From Adiantum capillus-veneris (lineage: Eukaryota > Streptophyta > Polypodiopsida > Polypodiales > Pteridaceae), in NCBI GenBank assembly GCA_014529385.2, contig CM043967.1, positions 6,709,001 to 6,773,000 of the forward strand: 64,000 nucleotides of DNA, given 5' to 3'. Positions 1 through 11,505 of this stretch are shown here, piece by piece. The position numbers and the translations under genes were made by a program. The notes under the pieces are model-generated. The model saw only the letters and a list, made by a program, of their open reading frames with translations. It made no database searches and was not told the DNA's origin. Each line of letters begins with the position of its first letter. Within the stretch, counting starts at the first letter, position 1.

Positions 1-1185
1 AAGCAGCATGCAATTTTTTGCATACCCTCGTTTAGGGAAATTCATCTGGTTGTTCCCACTAGATCTTTATTTAGAAACATTTAATTCATCTTCTTTTCTT
101 TATTTGCTATAATTAGCTTGTAACTAGTTTCCTATCTAATCATGCAACACATTTAGTTTGAACCAATTCATCTTGCCTCCCCATTCAGGCCAAGATAATC
201 GGTTACAAGCCATCAAAATGGCAACACCTTCACAATATTTCCCAGAATTAAGTGTTTGGGAAAAGCTCATCAAGTAATTTAATCATTCCTTCCTAAGCAT
301 TTTATTTCGAGAGGTATAGCACCATCTGGAGACAGATGCACAAGATAGCCCCTATATTCCTAGCCTTTCCAGTTCCTTTTTAAGCAATCAAGTCAAACAA
401 ATTTCCTTAATTAAATTCACATCATACTCCCTAAATATAACCTTCTCATCCAACTATTGGCATCAGGCCATACCCAGATTATGGCCAAAAATAAAACAAA
501 CCCATTCATCCCTTATCCCTCAGGCATGAATGACCTAGGTATAACAACTTGCCGGTTATGTTGCCCTAGCCGAAAAGGGCCAATCTCCGACAAGTTCCCC
601 AAGAGAATCCTCTCAATGGGCCGGCCTTTCAATCAAATTGTCCCCAAGAAGATCCATCTTGGTTCCCGGTCATTTCCAGACAATCTTCAAAAGTCCTAGT
701 TAAATCTATGTTTTGCAATGGGCTATCCCTATCACCTCTCGAGATTCCTTTTTAACTCCTAGTTGGTAATTTCTAGGTTCATTCATTTATCAACTTTAAT
801 TCTTACTTTCTTTAATTATCTACCAGCCAAGTTTATTTAGAAAATACAAGCGAGTTTTTGCCATAGACATTTGATGGTTAATGTCTCTTCGAAAATTCCA
901 ACTTTTTTAAAGTTCAATCCCCGTTTTGTCGATTCCCAGGTTTTTGCAATCCTTTGCCATCCATGGGGTATCTTCATGGAAGCTTGTAGAGTTTTCGGTT
1001 CAAACAACACGGAGATCAATTCCGTGAAGTTATCCACTATCTCCCCCATCCCGTATTTGCAAACAAATTTGAAATTGAAAACTTTAGAAATACTCTTCAA
1101 TACCAAAAATTGAACTACGTCTATCGAGCTTAGACAACTACTTTTTTCTTATGGTGCCTAGATTTCCATTTTAGGAAGCTAGAAG
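1..1185. other. Unassigned AT-rich DNA
   Basis: I see no domain, LTR terminus or RNA gene here. Open frames are short, overlap on both strands and show no conserved motif. The right end runs into the ~160-bp tandem array. Confidence 0.5.
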
Positions 1186-1189
1186 GTCA

Positions 1190-2200
1190 TCCTATAATTT
1201 ATGAGTTTTCGAGCTTTCCATTAAAGCTTAAACCTAAAATACAAGGTAGTCACTAAAGCTTACACCTAAGTGCAAAGTTACCATTAATGCTTAGCTTAAG
1301 AGTGCAAATCTATCTTTGAAACTTAACTTAATGATGTATAGATACTCTCAGCACTTAATCTATTTGCGAGGTTTCCATTAAAGTTTAAACCTAAAAATGC
1401 AAGGTAGTCACTAAAGCTTACACTTAAGTGCAAAGTTACCATTAAAGCTTAGCACAAGAGCAAATCTACCTTTGAAGCTTAACTTTATGATGCATAGATA
1501 CTCTTATCACTTAACCCTAATTGCAAGGTTTCCATTAAAGCTTAAAACCTAAAAATGTCAGGTAATCACTAAAGATTACATCTAAGTGCAAAGTTACCAT
1601 TAAAGCTTAGCTTACGAGTGCAAATCTACCTTTGAAGCTTAACTTTATGATGCGTAGATACTCTTATCACTTAACCCTAATTGCAAGGTTTCCATTAAAT
1701 CTTAAAACGTAAAAATGCAAGGTAATCACTAAAGCTTACATCTAAGTGCAAAGTTACCATTAAAGCTTAACTTACGAGTGCAAATCTACCTTTGAAGATT
1801 AACTTTATGATGCATAGATACTCTTATCACTTGACCCTAATTGCAAGGTTTCCATTAAAGCTTAAAACGTAAAAATGCAAGGAAATCACTAAAGTTTACA
1901 TCTAAGTGCAAAGTTACCATTAAATCTTAGCTTACGAGTGCAAATCTACCTTTGAAGCTTAACTTTATGATGCATAGATACTCTTATCACTTGACCCTAC
2001 AAGGTTTTTATTAAAGCTTAAAATCTAAAAATGCAAGGTAGTCACTAAAGCTTACATTTGAGTGCAAAGTTACTATTAAAGCTTAGTTTATGAGTACAAA
2101 TCTACCTTTGAAGCGTAATTTAACGATGCATAACTACCATTAATACTTAACCCTAATTCCAAGGTTACCATTAAAGCTTAAACCTAAAATGATGCATATA
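1190..2200. repeat. Tandem array, ~160-bp unit, about 6-7 copies
   Basis: The landmark TTGCAAGGTTTCCATTAAA recurs at about 1,521, 1,681 and 1,841, with degenerate versions near 1,210, 1,363, 1,998 and 2,158. This gives a period of 157-160 bp. Within each unit AAGCTTA-type motifs recur at shorter spacing, so the unit probably grew from a smaller repeat. The outer copies are more diverged than the central ones. It lies next to an LTR-like block and could be satellite DNA or an LTR/leader repeat. No coding potential is seen. Confidence 0.85.
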
Positions 2201-2562
2201 AACCTTTCTAGTAATAAAACACATGGATTAATAATCCTACTAAAAATGAAGATTACCTCCTCTAAGCAAGAGGGATGTGGGATTGAAGTCCTTCTTGAAG
2301 AGATGTGAGGCTCAAGGAGGAAGGAAAGGGATTTATGGTGAACAGGAAGGAGAGAGGAGCTTCTTCACAAAACCCTCAAGGGTTTGGCCTTCAAGAGAGG
2401 AAGAGAGTTGAGGGTTTGGCCTTCAAGAGAGGGAGAGAGCAAGAGCAAGAGCAAGGTTTAATGGAAACCTTGATTTACTTAAGCATTGTCTTGAGCATGG
2501 CAAGTATGCAAGTAGCTTAGCAATATATGTGTGTGTCCTAAAATTACAAAGAAGAGGGGATG

Positions 2563-2570
2563 CTTATATA
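2563..2570 (-). promoter_or_regulatory. TATA box in LTR-like block
   Basis: TATATAAG on the minus strand, preceded by GC-richer sequence, about 490 bp inside the putative LTR start at 3,061. It fits an LTR promoter, but no transcript evidence is available. Confidence 0.4.
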
Positions 2571-2587
2571 GGAAATGGTGGGTGGAA

Positions 2588-2775
2588 TTCTCTTCTCAAT
2601 TCCTATTGGACCCCAATTCTCTTCTCAATTCCTATTGGACACCAAATTCTCTTCTCAAATGCTATTGGACCCTATTTCTCTTCTCAAATGCTATTGGACC
2701 CCAATTCTCCTCTCAATTGCTGTTGGACCCCATTTCTCTTTTCAAATGCTATTGGACCCCAATTTTCTTCTTAGT
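2588..2775. repeat. 30-bp minisatellite, about 6 copies
   Basis: Units of the form TTCTCTTCTCAATTCCTATT-GGACCCCAA repeat with a period near 30 bp. The period is a multiple of three and the unit has no stop in three plus-strand frames, so three overlapping 76-85 codon frames appear with 10-residue repeats. These frames are a by-product of the repeat, not genes. Confidence 0.85.
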
Positions 2776-3061
2776 TCTTATCTCTTAACTTTACCTTTCA
2801 ATTAAATTAGTCCCTTTTTTCTCCTAGTTCTCGATCTAGATCAGTTCCCAAGCGGCTTTTGACAAAGAAATATAAAATAATCTTAATCTTAAAGAAAAAT
2901 ATAGGGATGACGTAATTTCTTATCTGAAATATCCTTGTCTTTTCATTCTGGAGTAAAGTCTCGTTGTCCGCATAACTTCTTTGTCCGTCTTACTTTTTCT
3001 AAATTATTTTCTAAGCTGAAAATTTTCTGAATGACTCTAGGGTTTAGGGAGGGACCTTACA

Positions 3062-4800
3062 AACTCCCCAACAAAAAGAAAGAGTTGTCCTCAGCTCAGG
3101 ACATGCTTTAGAGAGTAGACATACTCCATCCTTGGTTAACTTATGATTGAAGATTGTCAGTAACTTTAGGATATTTAGATTAAAGGACAGTGAAGCTCGT
3201 ATGGACCTTGAATAATACACTTCTCTTTCATTTTTAGTGCTGACTCAAAAGTCTTAATCATAAAGAAGTCTTAATCACTCGGGGTTACTTTAATTGTTGA
3301 ATGTGATCTTACTTAAGTAGGTTTTTTTTCTTTTTTCTTTGGTGTGATCAGATTGTGTTTCTCTTGTGAGGTCTGAAGATCATTTCTTCACTTCACTCTC
3401 TACCTAGCCTTAATATGCTTTGTGAAAATCTTACCATTCTTACCTAGACTTTAACTTTTTCCGTTTTGGGTGTTGACTCATTTGACTATTAATATCATCC
3501 AATTGATACCGTGTTCTTGATAGTTAAAGGATTTCATACCGACCTTTCAATTAATTTTGCAATATCTCCTCCCTTGTGTACCCAATTTATTTCCTCCATC
3601 CTTGTTTCTCTTTTGTCTATAGCTTACTGTCTCATCTTTCCCTTGGTAATCAGACTAGACTTGTAAAACACCATAGACGATTTGAATCTCAAAGAATTGA
3701 CTGACTAGAGATGCTTCAATTCCATAAATATGATGATTGATTACATTCGTATAAAAATTACATCAAAAGTGCCATTGATATCTTGAAGAATAATTATAAG
3801 TTGTTCTGAAGAACCTACCAGAAAATATGATCAAGGGTTTGGACAAAAGGGAGATATTGATTTGATTCCAAAAGGTCCACAAAATCTGAATGCAAGCTTA
3901 TGGAATTTCCCTAGCTTTAAGGAGCTGTGTTTGGGTTTGACTCTGAGAAAAACTTATTTGCCTTCGCTAAAGCTTCTAGCTGATGCGGTGAAGATCATCA
4001 TAGTTCTTCTGCCTATCACTAGCTCTCTTCAGGTTGTCTCTAATGACTAGGAACATGAAGAGTTGGGTCCGCTAATCGAAGAGGGACTAAAAATTCCTAA
4101 CCATACAAGGCTTTAAAGGGTGAAATTTCGAAGAAAACTAAATAGGGGAAGAAACTTGATCCATTGATGGGGTTGTTGGGATAAAGTATGCTCGAAGCAT
4201 ATCTTCAATGACTTAATTACCTCACTCAGTTTGACCATCAGTCTCCGGATGATAAGCTGAGCTGAGATTCAGTTGGATATCCAGAGATTGAAACATAGCT
4301 TGCCAAAACTTAGAAGTAAATTTGGCATCCCGATCACTGATGATTCTTGCAGGGATTCCATGTAATCTTACTACCTCTTTGACAATTACTTGGGCTATGT
4401 CGATGACGGTGGCTTTCTGCTTGACTGGAATTAGATGAGCCACCTTAGTGAGCTTATCTACTATGACAAAAATAGAATCATAGTTTCCAGTTGTATTTGG
4501 AAGACGAGTTACAAAGTCCATACTCAGACAATTCCCACTAAATCTGAGGAATATCTAGGGACTGAAGCTTTCTAGGTAGTAAAGAAGACCATCTGCTAAG
4601 TGTTCCCTCGGGCTCTGAGCTTGAATCTCTTGCAGAAGAGATCTAAAATAGAGGTCTACTTGAATTTCTTGTTGAAATTCCTCGGGTAAAGAAGAGCTAA
4701 GGAGTGAAATTAGTCAGGTTTGATGAGGATATGACTGCTAGTCAAGAGGTTTTTGAGTCTATTGAAGGCAGCATCTCTCCCCAGCAGAAAAAAAGAAAGA
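3062..4800 (-). pseudogene. Chromovirus pol remnant (RNase H edge, integrase)
   Basis: The best-preserved part is 4,222-4,521, an integrase core with the first Asp in MDFVTRLP, the second in ISDRDAKF and the Glu in YHPETDGQTE. Continuing down the minus strand, 3,860-4,200 keeps the post-core helix (VIEDMLRAY) and a DRQKNYDD segment followed by a GPF-like motif, broken by stops. At 4,680-4,800 an RNase H entry motif (AFNRLKNLLTSS) sits directly upstream of the integrase, so most of RNase H is deleted. The chromodomain is not recognisable between 3,100 and 3,800. This is a decayed Ty3/gypsy relative of the element at 35.8-41.6 kb. Confidence 0.8.
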
Positions 4801-5116
4801 GATTTCCTCAATTCGAATAAAATACATAACTGATGAAGCTTCTTGGATACGTCTTGCGACTTAACTTCTTGTTAACGCTTTCAACTTGACTTCTCTCTTA
4901 AACTTCTTCATCCCCAAAAATCTGCTAATATAATATTGGAGTCATGGAAAATCTTTCTTAATAAGCTATCTTCTTGAATAAGTCATCGCATTTGTGGCTT
5001 CTTTGATATGCTACTTCCTCTTTATAAGCTGTTGGTAGTCCCTTCTTTCTCAGCACTTGTTATCCTCTTATTTTTGCGATCTTCACTCTCTTGTAACTTA
5101 GTCATTTTCTTATCTG
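4801..5116. other. No feature recognised
   Basis: AT-rich sequence between the minus-strand chromovirus remnant and the plus-strand Tat-like gag. A 5' LTR or primer-binding site for the downstream element should lie here but neither is visible, so the left end of that element is probably deleted. Confidence 0.4.
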
Positions 5117-6560
5117 ATGGCGTCTTGGCAAGAAGACTTGGTTCTTCCTGTATGCATCTCTCACTTGCAGAGTGCAGATGAGGCAGTTAAAAGACACTTC
5201 TTAGAGCGATACAAATATATCCTCTTTTCTCAGCCAAATTCTTGTGTCGGCCAGGCGATATGGAAGGCATGGCAACATCTCACAAGAGTGACTCTCTGGG
5301 GTAGAGACCATTTTCGCAACAACACCCGACCTGCTATGGTTACAGAGGCTCTAAGACTTGGCCCTCGATACTACTACATCAAAAGGACACGAGATCGTGG
5401 GTTCTCCGCAAGGTTGTTCTTGCTTGTGCAGTTTATCCCCCATTCCAAGATTTGTCTTGATACCATCTGGAGTCTTCCTGTTAGAGGTCCTTCAAGAACG
5501 AAAAGACGGTCCCTCAGCATCTGGAAAAGCTTCGTACGTTGTGTCAAAAGTCGTTGCCAGTAGAGGACTATGTTGCCAAATTCCGGATGCTTTTCCAACG
5601 GGTACCTCAGGCACAAAGGCCGGCAGCCGAGGTGTTGAATGATTATTTTCTGCGCGGACTTAATAAGGATCTTAGAACTACTATGGCAACAGTGGATAAG
5701 GTAACTACTCCACTGGATAATGTAATTGCCAGAGCTGTTGTCGTAGGAAATGCTTTGGAGGATATGGAATCCCCAAAGAAATCAAAGAAAAAAGAGCGGA
5801 AGAAATCTCATCATAAGTCTTAGGAAAGTGGTAGTGATAGTTCGGAGTCGGCGCGACTATAGAATCAGATTCCTCAGTCTCAGGCAGCAACGATCAGGGA
5901 AAGAATCCGAGAAGGCACCTCGGAGAAAATCCTAGTGTCAAGGGAAAGGTGTTCCATCCGGCTCATCAGAATCTGTTGCGGTGGTTAAAAGTCTGAAGGA
6001 ACTATGGTGTACTTAGTGCTAAAATCTGGGACATGCTGCTCAAGAGTGTGCAATGAATCAAAAATGGTGTGTGATCTGCATGGCCAACACTCACAATACA
6101 GTGGAATTCTATTTCAATGGTTGGGGTCGTAGGAGTCGAGATTCTTCTACATGGCACCCACCACAAGAACCTGCGGTGGCGATGGCTCATGCTCATACAT
6201 CAGAAGCACCCTTTCAAAGACAAGCAGGGGGACAGGGTCAAGGAGGGGGTCGAGGTCGCGGGAGAGGTGGCCGAGATCCTAATCGACCCAAGACCTGCCT
6301 TTTCTTTTTGGGGGATGGGCATTCGCAGTTAGAGTGTTCAGAAGCCATGGAATATGATCGGAAGAAGTAGGAACATGCTATGGGAAAATAGCCTAGTGTG
6401 GCTATGGTCCAGATTGAAGGGTTGGAGGAGTCAGATCCGGTGGTTTCACTAATCACGCGATCTAGTAAAAATGTGGTTCCAACAATTGATGGTAAGCTTC
6501 CGTATTGGACGACTCAAGAAGAAGCACAAAAAAAGATTGTGACCTGGATGCCATAGTCAG
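5117..6560 (+). pseudogene. gag: gag with degenerate zinc-knuckle array
   Basis: An ATG at 5,117 opens 148 codons of an N-terminal Gag-like sequence (MASWQEDLVLP). The frame then shifts, and 5,539-5,823 carries a capsid segment with EDYVAKFRMLF and FLRGLNKDLR, as in retrotransposon Gag families. Three zinc-knuckle-like modules follow between 6,020 and 6,350: GHAAQEC, CVICMANTHNTVEF and CLFFLGDGHSQLEC. Each has lost at least one cysteine of the C-x2-C-x4-H-x4-C pattern; in the third a Phe stands at the second Cys position. A Gly/Arg-rich stretch (about 6,235-6,280) lies between the second and third. Stops and shifts make it non-functional. Confidence 0.75.
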
Positions 6561-6568
6561 CACCACCA

Positions 6569-7575
6569 GTGACATCAAGACCATCAACCGATGGTCTGGA
6601 AACAAACGAAGGGAAAGACAAAAACAAGGAAGATACTAGGGAAGGGGATGATCGGAATTCAGTTTGGAAAGAGATTCTCAATTCTCCAATACAAGTACCT
6701 TTGGGTTCACTACTATTGAAATTGGTTCCTAATTTTCATAATGCCTTGCTAAGCCAGAAGTCCAAACAGGTGAGGGAAGTGGACATTGCGATAGCTAAAG
6801 GTGAGGGGGACGAGTCAGCCCCGTTGCCAGCAAATAGGATCACGGATACCCCCATTCCAGAGCTTTCAGTCAGATATCATGGTACACACATCGACAAGGT
6901 ACTATTAGATGGAGGAGCGGGAGTAAATATTATTACTCAAGCAGCTTGTGAGCGTTTTGGACTCAGTAATTGGGAACCTGCACCCTTTGTAGTCCGCATG
7001 GCAGATCAAAGAAGAGTGCAGCCAGTAGGATTACTTCGGGGCATTATCCTGGATGTAGGTGGCCTATCTTTTGCTGTTTCTTTAGAAGTCTTGAATATTG
7101 AGGATCATAGTCAAGGTTATCACATTATTTTGGGGAGACCATGGTTAAGACAAGCCAGGGTAAAGCACAATTGGGAGGCAAATATGCTTATAGTTACAAC
7201 ATTTCTATGGTTCCAGAGGGGAAATCTCTCGAGGCTACAGGAATTTCACCCAAGACAGGGGTGCAACGGAAAGCTTGGCCTAGTCCCGAATCATTGGAGG
7301 ATATTATTAAGCAGGAACGTGCGTTTGAAGCACATATGGGGAAAATTACACGGGTGAAGGAAGATGAACTGGAGCAGGTCTTTCTAGGGGAACAAGCGGA
7401 GTCTCAGCCCATTTATAATAATAAGCAGCTTGAGGCAAGTTTCCAAGGAGACTTGATTGGCTTACTGACAGAATTTATAGATGTTTTCGCATGGGAATAT
7501 GCGGATATGAAAGGATTGGATCCAAAGTTTTATCAGCATACTATTAACCTGAAACCGGATGCGGTGCCAGTGAAG
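6569..7575 (+). pseudogene. Aspartic protease and linker to RT
   Basis: The frame at 6,569-7,357 carries a retropepsin-like domain with the active site LLDGGAGVNII near residue 112 and the C-terminal GRPWLRQARVKHNW motif near residue 190. The triplet is D-G-G instead of D-T/S-G, as in the young Tat-type element at 45.8-50.5 kb. The frame shifts near 7,140-7,200; the other frame continues to 7,578 with FAWEYADMKGLDPKF, the usual lead-in to RT. A stop at 7,576-7,578 ends it. Confidence 0.75.
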
Positions 7576-7578
7576 TAG

Positions 7579-8830
7579 CACTCTTATAGGATGAATCCGA
7601 ATGTGACAAAGCAAGTTAAGGTGGAAATTGATCGTCTTTAGGAGGTGGGTTTTATTACCCCTATTGATAATCCCGAGTGGATTTCTCCCATTGTGGTGGT
7701 ACCAAAGAAAAACAAGAGAATTTGAATCTGTGTGGATTATCAAAAGCTGAATGCAGCTACCGTTCCGGATCCTTTTCCTCTTCCATTTCTAGATTCTATT
7801 TTGGATGATGTGGGAGGGCATGAGATGTATACTTTTCTGGATGGGTTTAGTGGATATAACCAAATTAGAATGGTGTTGCGAGATCAACCTAAAACAACTT
7901 TTATCACAGCATGGGGCATTTTTGCATGCACAATGATGTGGTTCGGATTAAGTAATGCGCCCTCAACTTTTCAAAGGGATATGTTTCAAATTTTTGGTCC
8001 CTATTTGATTTTATGTAGGTTTTTTGGGATGATCTCAGTGTTTTCGGAGCACAACTGGAGCATTTGAAGCAATTGCGGTTATGTTTTATGAAATGTTGAG
8101 AGGTAAAATTTAGTTTAAAGCCTCTCAAATGTGCATTTGCAGTTAGAAGTGGAAGGTTATTGGGTCATATAATCTCTGAGGATGGCATTTCTGCGGATCC
8201 AGATAAAATAGCCGCAATTATGGAAGCGCCTCCACCGGTGAATTCGAAACAGTGTCAAGTCTTTTTGGGTCAAGCTCATTGGCATGGGAGGCATTTGAGA
8301 TTTGTCGCACATTTGGCAATCCCTCTTAATCAGGTAGCACATTCTAAGGAATTTGAATGGACGAAGGAATGTGATCTGGCTTTTCGGAGATTAAAACTTC
8401 AACTGTCCAAAGCTCCAATTATGATGCCTCCGAATTGGGGTCAGGATTTTCATGTATTAGTGGATGCTTCGGACCGGGCCATTGGCAGTATGCTGATGCA
8501 GGAACAAAGTCAAGGGTGGTTCCGACCTGTCTATTATGCCAATAGAAGATTGTCATCCGCAGAAATGAATTATTCAGTGAATGTTTAGGGATGATTTATT
8601 CAGTGAAAAAATTCTGGCATTATCTGTTGGGCCATCGATTTTTCTTTCATGTGGATCACTCGGCTCTTTTATATCTGGTGTGCCAATAGAACTTGATAGG
8701 TAGATTGGCCAGATGGGTGCTCTTGTTGCAAGAATTTGATTTTGAGGTCATATATCGTCCAGGAGCCCAGCATGCGGTGGTTGACTACCTATCCAGGTTA
8801 GATTCCGGTGAGCCGCCCCGACGGGGTCGT
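7579..8830 (+). pseudogene. Reverse transcriptase and RNase H, broken
   Basis: RT motifs appear in order over several frames: EVGFITP, PEWISPIVVVPKKN, VDYQKLNAATVPDPFPLP, FLDGFSGYNQI and FGLSNAPSTFQRDMF. The catalytic box reads FWDDL after a frameshift near 8,020. RNase H follows with VLVDASDRAIGSMLMQ at about 8,455, the YANRRLSSAEMNYS segment, and IYRPGAQHAVVDYLSRL near 8,755. In-frame stops occur at 7,576, 7,639, 7,723, 8,586 and elsewhere, so no polymerase could be made. No second RNase H is evident before the integrase, unlike the young element. Confidence 0.85.
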
Positions 8831-8849
8831 TGATGAATTTTCAGATGCA

Positions 8850-9990
8850 TCTCTATTTTTAACTGGAGCTGTTGTGGATGATATCACAGTTAAACAACAA
8901 CCAAGAAACATCCCCAGCATTCCATGGACTTGGTATGAGGAGATGTTTCATTTTCTCGAGTGGAGAAATGCCTTCATTCTTGTCAAGTCATCAAAATAAA
9001 TGGATGGCTATCCGAAGCAAGAATTTTGAGATTATTATGGGGAAGTTCTATTATCACACGGTTGTGGAGGTCTTGCTCAGATGTGTTCTACCGCAAGAAC
9101 AAGAAGCGGTTTTGGAGGAAGTCCATACCGGCATTGCAGGGGGCCATTTTGCAGCCTTGATCATGGCTAGGAAAGTTCTACAATCAAGATTATGGTGGCC
9201 TATATTGTTTAAAGATGCAAGAAGTTATGTGCAACAGTGTGATGTGTGTCAGTGGTTGGGACAACCCACTAAAATGTCCAGAATGCCTTTTCAGCCAGTA
9301 TTGCTTTTGGAACCTTTTCAAAAGTGGGAATTGGATTTTATTGGGCCTTTTAAACCAGTGGCAGCTCACACGGGTAATAAGTATATTTTGACAGCCACGA
9401 ATTATGCTACCAAATGGGTGGAGGCATGGCCTTTGAAAGATAATACTGCAATTTCTGTGGCTGGGTGTTTATATAAGGATGTTTTTTCCAGATATGGCTG
9501 CCCTATTGAGCTGGTTAGTGATCGGGGTAGCCATTTTTTGAATAAGGTGATGGAGATAATGCTACAATTTTACTTGGTATTGCATAGGAAATCTTCCCCA
9601 TATTACCCTCAGGAGAATGGGTAGGCGGAATCAACTAATAAGCAATTGGTTCATATTCTAATGAAGTTAGTGAATATGCATAGAACGGACTGAGATGTGA
9701 AACTTCCTTCTGCATTATGGGCTTCTCGAACAGCTTATAAAGTGGCAACATGATTGACTCCTTTCAAGTTGGCATTTGGTATGAAGGCAATTACCGCAGT
9801 GGAGCATGTGGTTCCGACTTTGTGGATGCTGATTGCAGATAAGCTTCTTCCGGAAGATTCTGTAATTTATCGTTTGGATGTTTTGCAGGAACTAAATGAA
9901 GAGTGATTGCGCAGTTTTGCGTGTTGCAAGATATGCAGTCCAGGTGAAAGAAATGGCTGGATCGCCCTAAAGCACGGTAATTTTTACGGG
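8850..9990 (+). pseudogene. Integrase, interrupted by stops
   Basis: The zinc-binding part is visible as HTGIAGGHF and CDVC (about 9,125-9,250). The core has the first Asp in ELDFIGPF and the second in VSDRGSHF. A TAG at 9,621 lies immediately before the Ala-Glu-Ser that should supply the catalytic Glu, and a TGA follows near 9,693. Weak similarity continues through ALWASRTAYKVAT to about 9,780. No chromodomain or GPY/F module is clear past 9,900. Confidence 0.8.
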
Positions 9991-11505
9991 GACAAATGGT
10001 CCTGGTATTTAATTCTCGTCTTGGCAAGATGCCTGGGAAGCTAAAATTACGATGGTCGGGACCATTCTGAATTTTTTAAAGCATGTGGGCCCACTTCTTT
10101 CTACTTGGCGGATTTGCAGGGGGAGGTGATTTCTGTGCCAGTAAGGACTTTGATTACGCCATTATTTTTCACCTACCTCGATTCAGTGTACCTTTGCTGT
10201 GGTACAAGATCCGAAAGCCACCTTAATCATGATTGAGAATTCTTTTGCATGCAATCTTGGAAAGCGAGAAAAGGGCAATGATGATTGCGACATCGTGGCA
10301 CGCCCTATTTTGAGAACTCTTTGTGAGGGGTTTAGTGCATGCAATAAATACTTCATACTATCCTCACTTTTTGCATCACGCTCGCAAGGTGCTCCTACCT
10401 CATTTCTCTCTGCTTCTGTGTCTCCTCGCCACCATGACGTCTTCTCTAATACAATGCATCCCATTCACTCCAGTGCAGTAGTTAGCGCTTTGCAGAGTGG
10501 ATGCTTGGTTGCAATATTTGCGCCTGCGAGTTTTTGCCAACCTGGATTGGCAAGGATTACCTGTTCACCCGCAGGCTACAGTGTTGATAGAGCAACTCGC
10601 TACTAGGGACATGGTGCACATTAACAACCAGAAAATTCAGTTGTGACAGCCGAGAGAATTTCAAGATGCTGTTTTTTTCCCAGTGATGGTGTGGCGTGAG
10701 CATCACATGTGATCCCTGCTGCAGAGGCTGAACAGGAGTTTGGCTTGAAATTTAAAGGAGAGTATAAGCTTTCAAGGCTTACAGATACATCGATAAGGGA
10801 TGCCTATCGCCGGTTTCTTGAGGCAATTTGGCTGCAAGCCAAAACATACACAATCTCGGCCAAAGCACGAAATGTTTTGCATTCGGCCAACTTTGGGCCA
10901 GTCTTGTTTGGGCACCGATTGTTAGAGAGAGGTTGCTTGCAGAGTGCCAATGAGTGGTATCATAGCGGGTATCACAGATGAGCCGAAACACCCCAACAAA
11001 CACGAAAGTCGGCCAACTACTACTGATGCTGGTGTTTCCATTGAGAGAAGTTTTTCCTCTCACCCTGTGCCCTCTGTGTCATTTTGAAGATGATAGATTT
11101 GTAGTACGGGGTACTGCAACACCCCTGCCACAAACTCAGAGTCAGGAAGTGCCAGATGTTCGAGTGACTCAAACCCCTGCTCATATTGTGGATATGCTCG
11201 GAACATCGACTGCAGTGGTAGCCCCTAGTGCATAGGAGATGGCCACTGCAGGAACATCAAACTGGAAGCGAGGTCAAGAGGAAAAATTGTTTTCCACACC
11301 ACCTCCTCCTTCAATATCCACAGTGCCGGAGGATTCCACTGTTGCACGCTAGAGACCCAGAATGCAGGAAAGGGCGGCAACCGTTACTCTGGCTGGCACT
11401 GGCTCTGTGGGTGTGGATACTTCCTCGCAACCAGGTATTTCTAAAATCACTAACACAGCTGCTTCGACAAAAGGTACTCTTCCCGCAGTTTTGCCCTGAG
11501 AGTCG
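9991..11505 (+). pseudogene. Decayed post-pol region
   Basis: Between the integrase and the intact coiled-coil ORF lie several open stretches on the plus strand (10,199-10,606, 10,709-10,981, 10,978-11,235, 11,228-11,566) in shifting frames. Ser/Thr/Pro-rich segments precede 11,506. They may be the broken N-terminal part of the ORF that follows. I recognise no domain. Confidence 0.4.

Larger units (their letters stand above)
2201..3061 (-). mobile_element. LTR-like block, 3' LTR of a minus-strand chromovirus remnant
   Basis: Read on the minus strand, a purine tract (TTGTTGGGGAG) ends at 3,062 and is followed by TGTAAGG, the expected start of a 3' LTR. A TATATAAG box lies at 2,563-2,570 on the same strand, with a U5-like stretch beyond it. 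The layout matches the chromovirus at 33.9-55.7 kb, where TTGGGGAGAT precedes TGTAATG. The far (left) end of the LTR is not defined and may lie inside the tandem array. Confidence 0.55.

Noticed and set aside
837-1113. Overlapping 80-89 codon frames on both strands
   Set aside because: No motif, no homologue recognised, AT-rich non-coding context.
1190-2200. CRISPR-like spacing of repeats
   Set aside because: Unit is ~160 bp with no unique spacers, in a plant genome; it is an ordinary tandem array.
10183-10464. Minus-strand 93-codon frame
   Set aside because: Antisense to the post-pol region with no motif.
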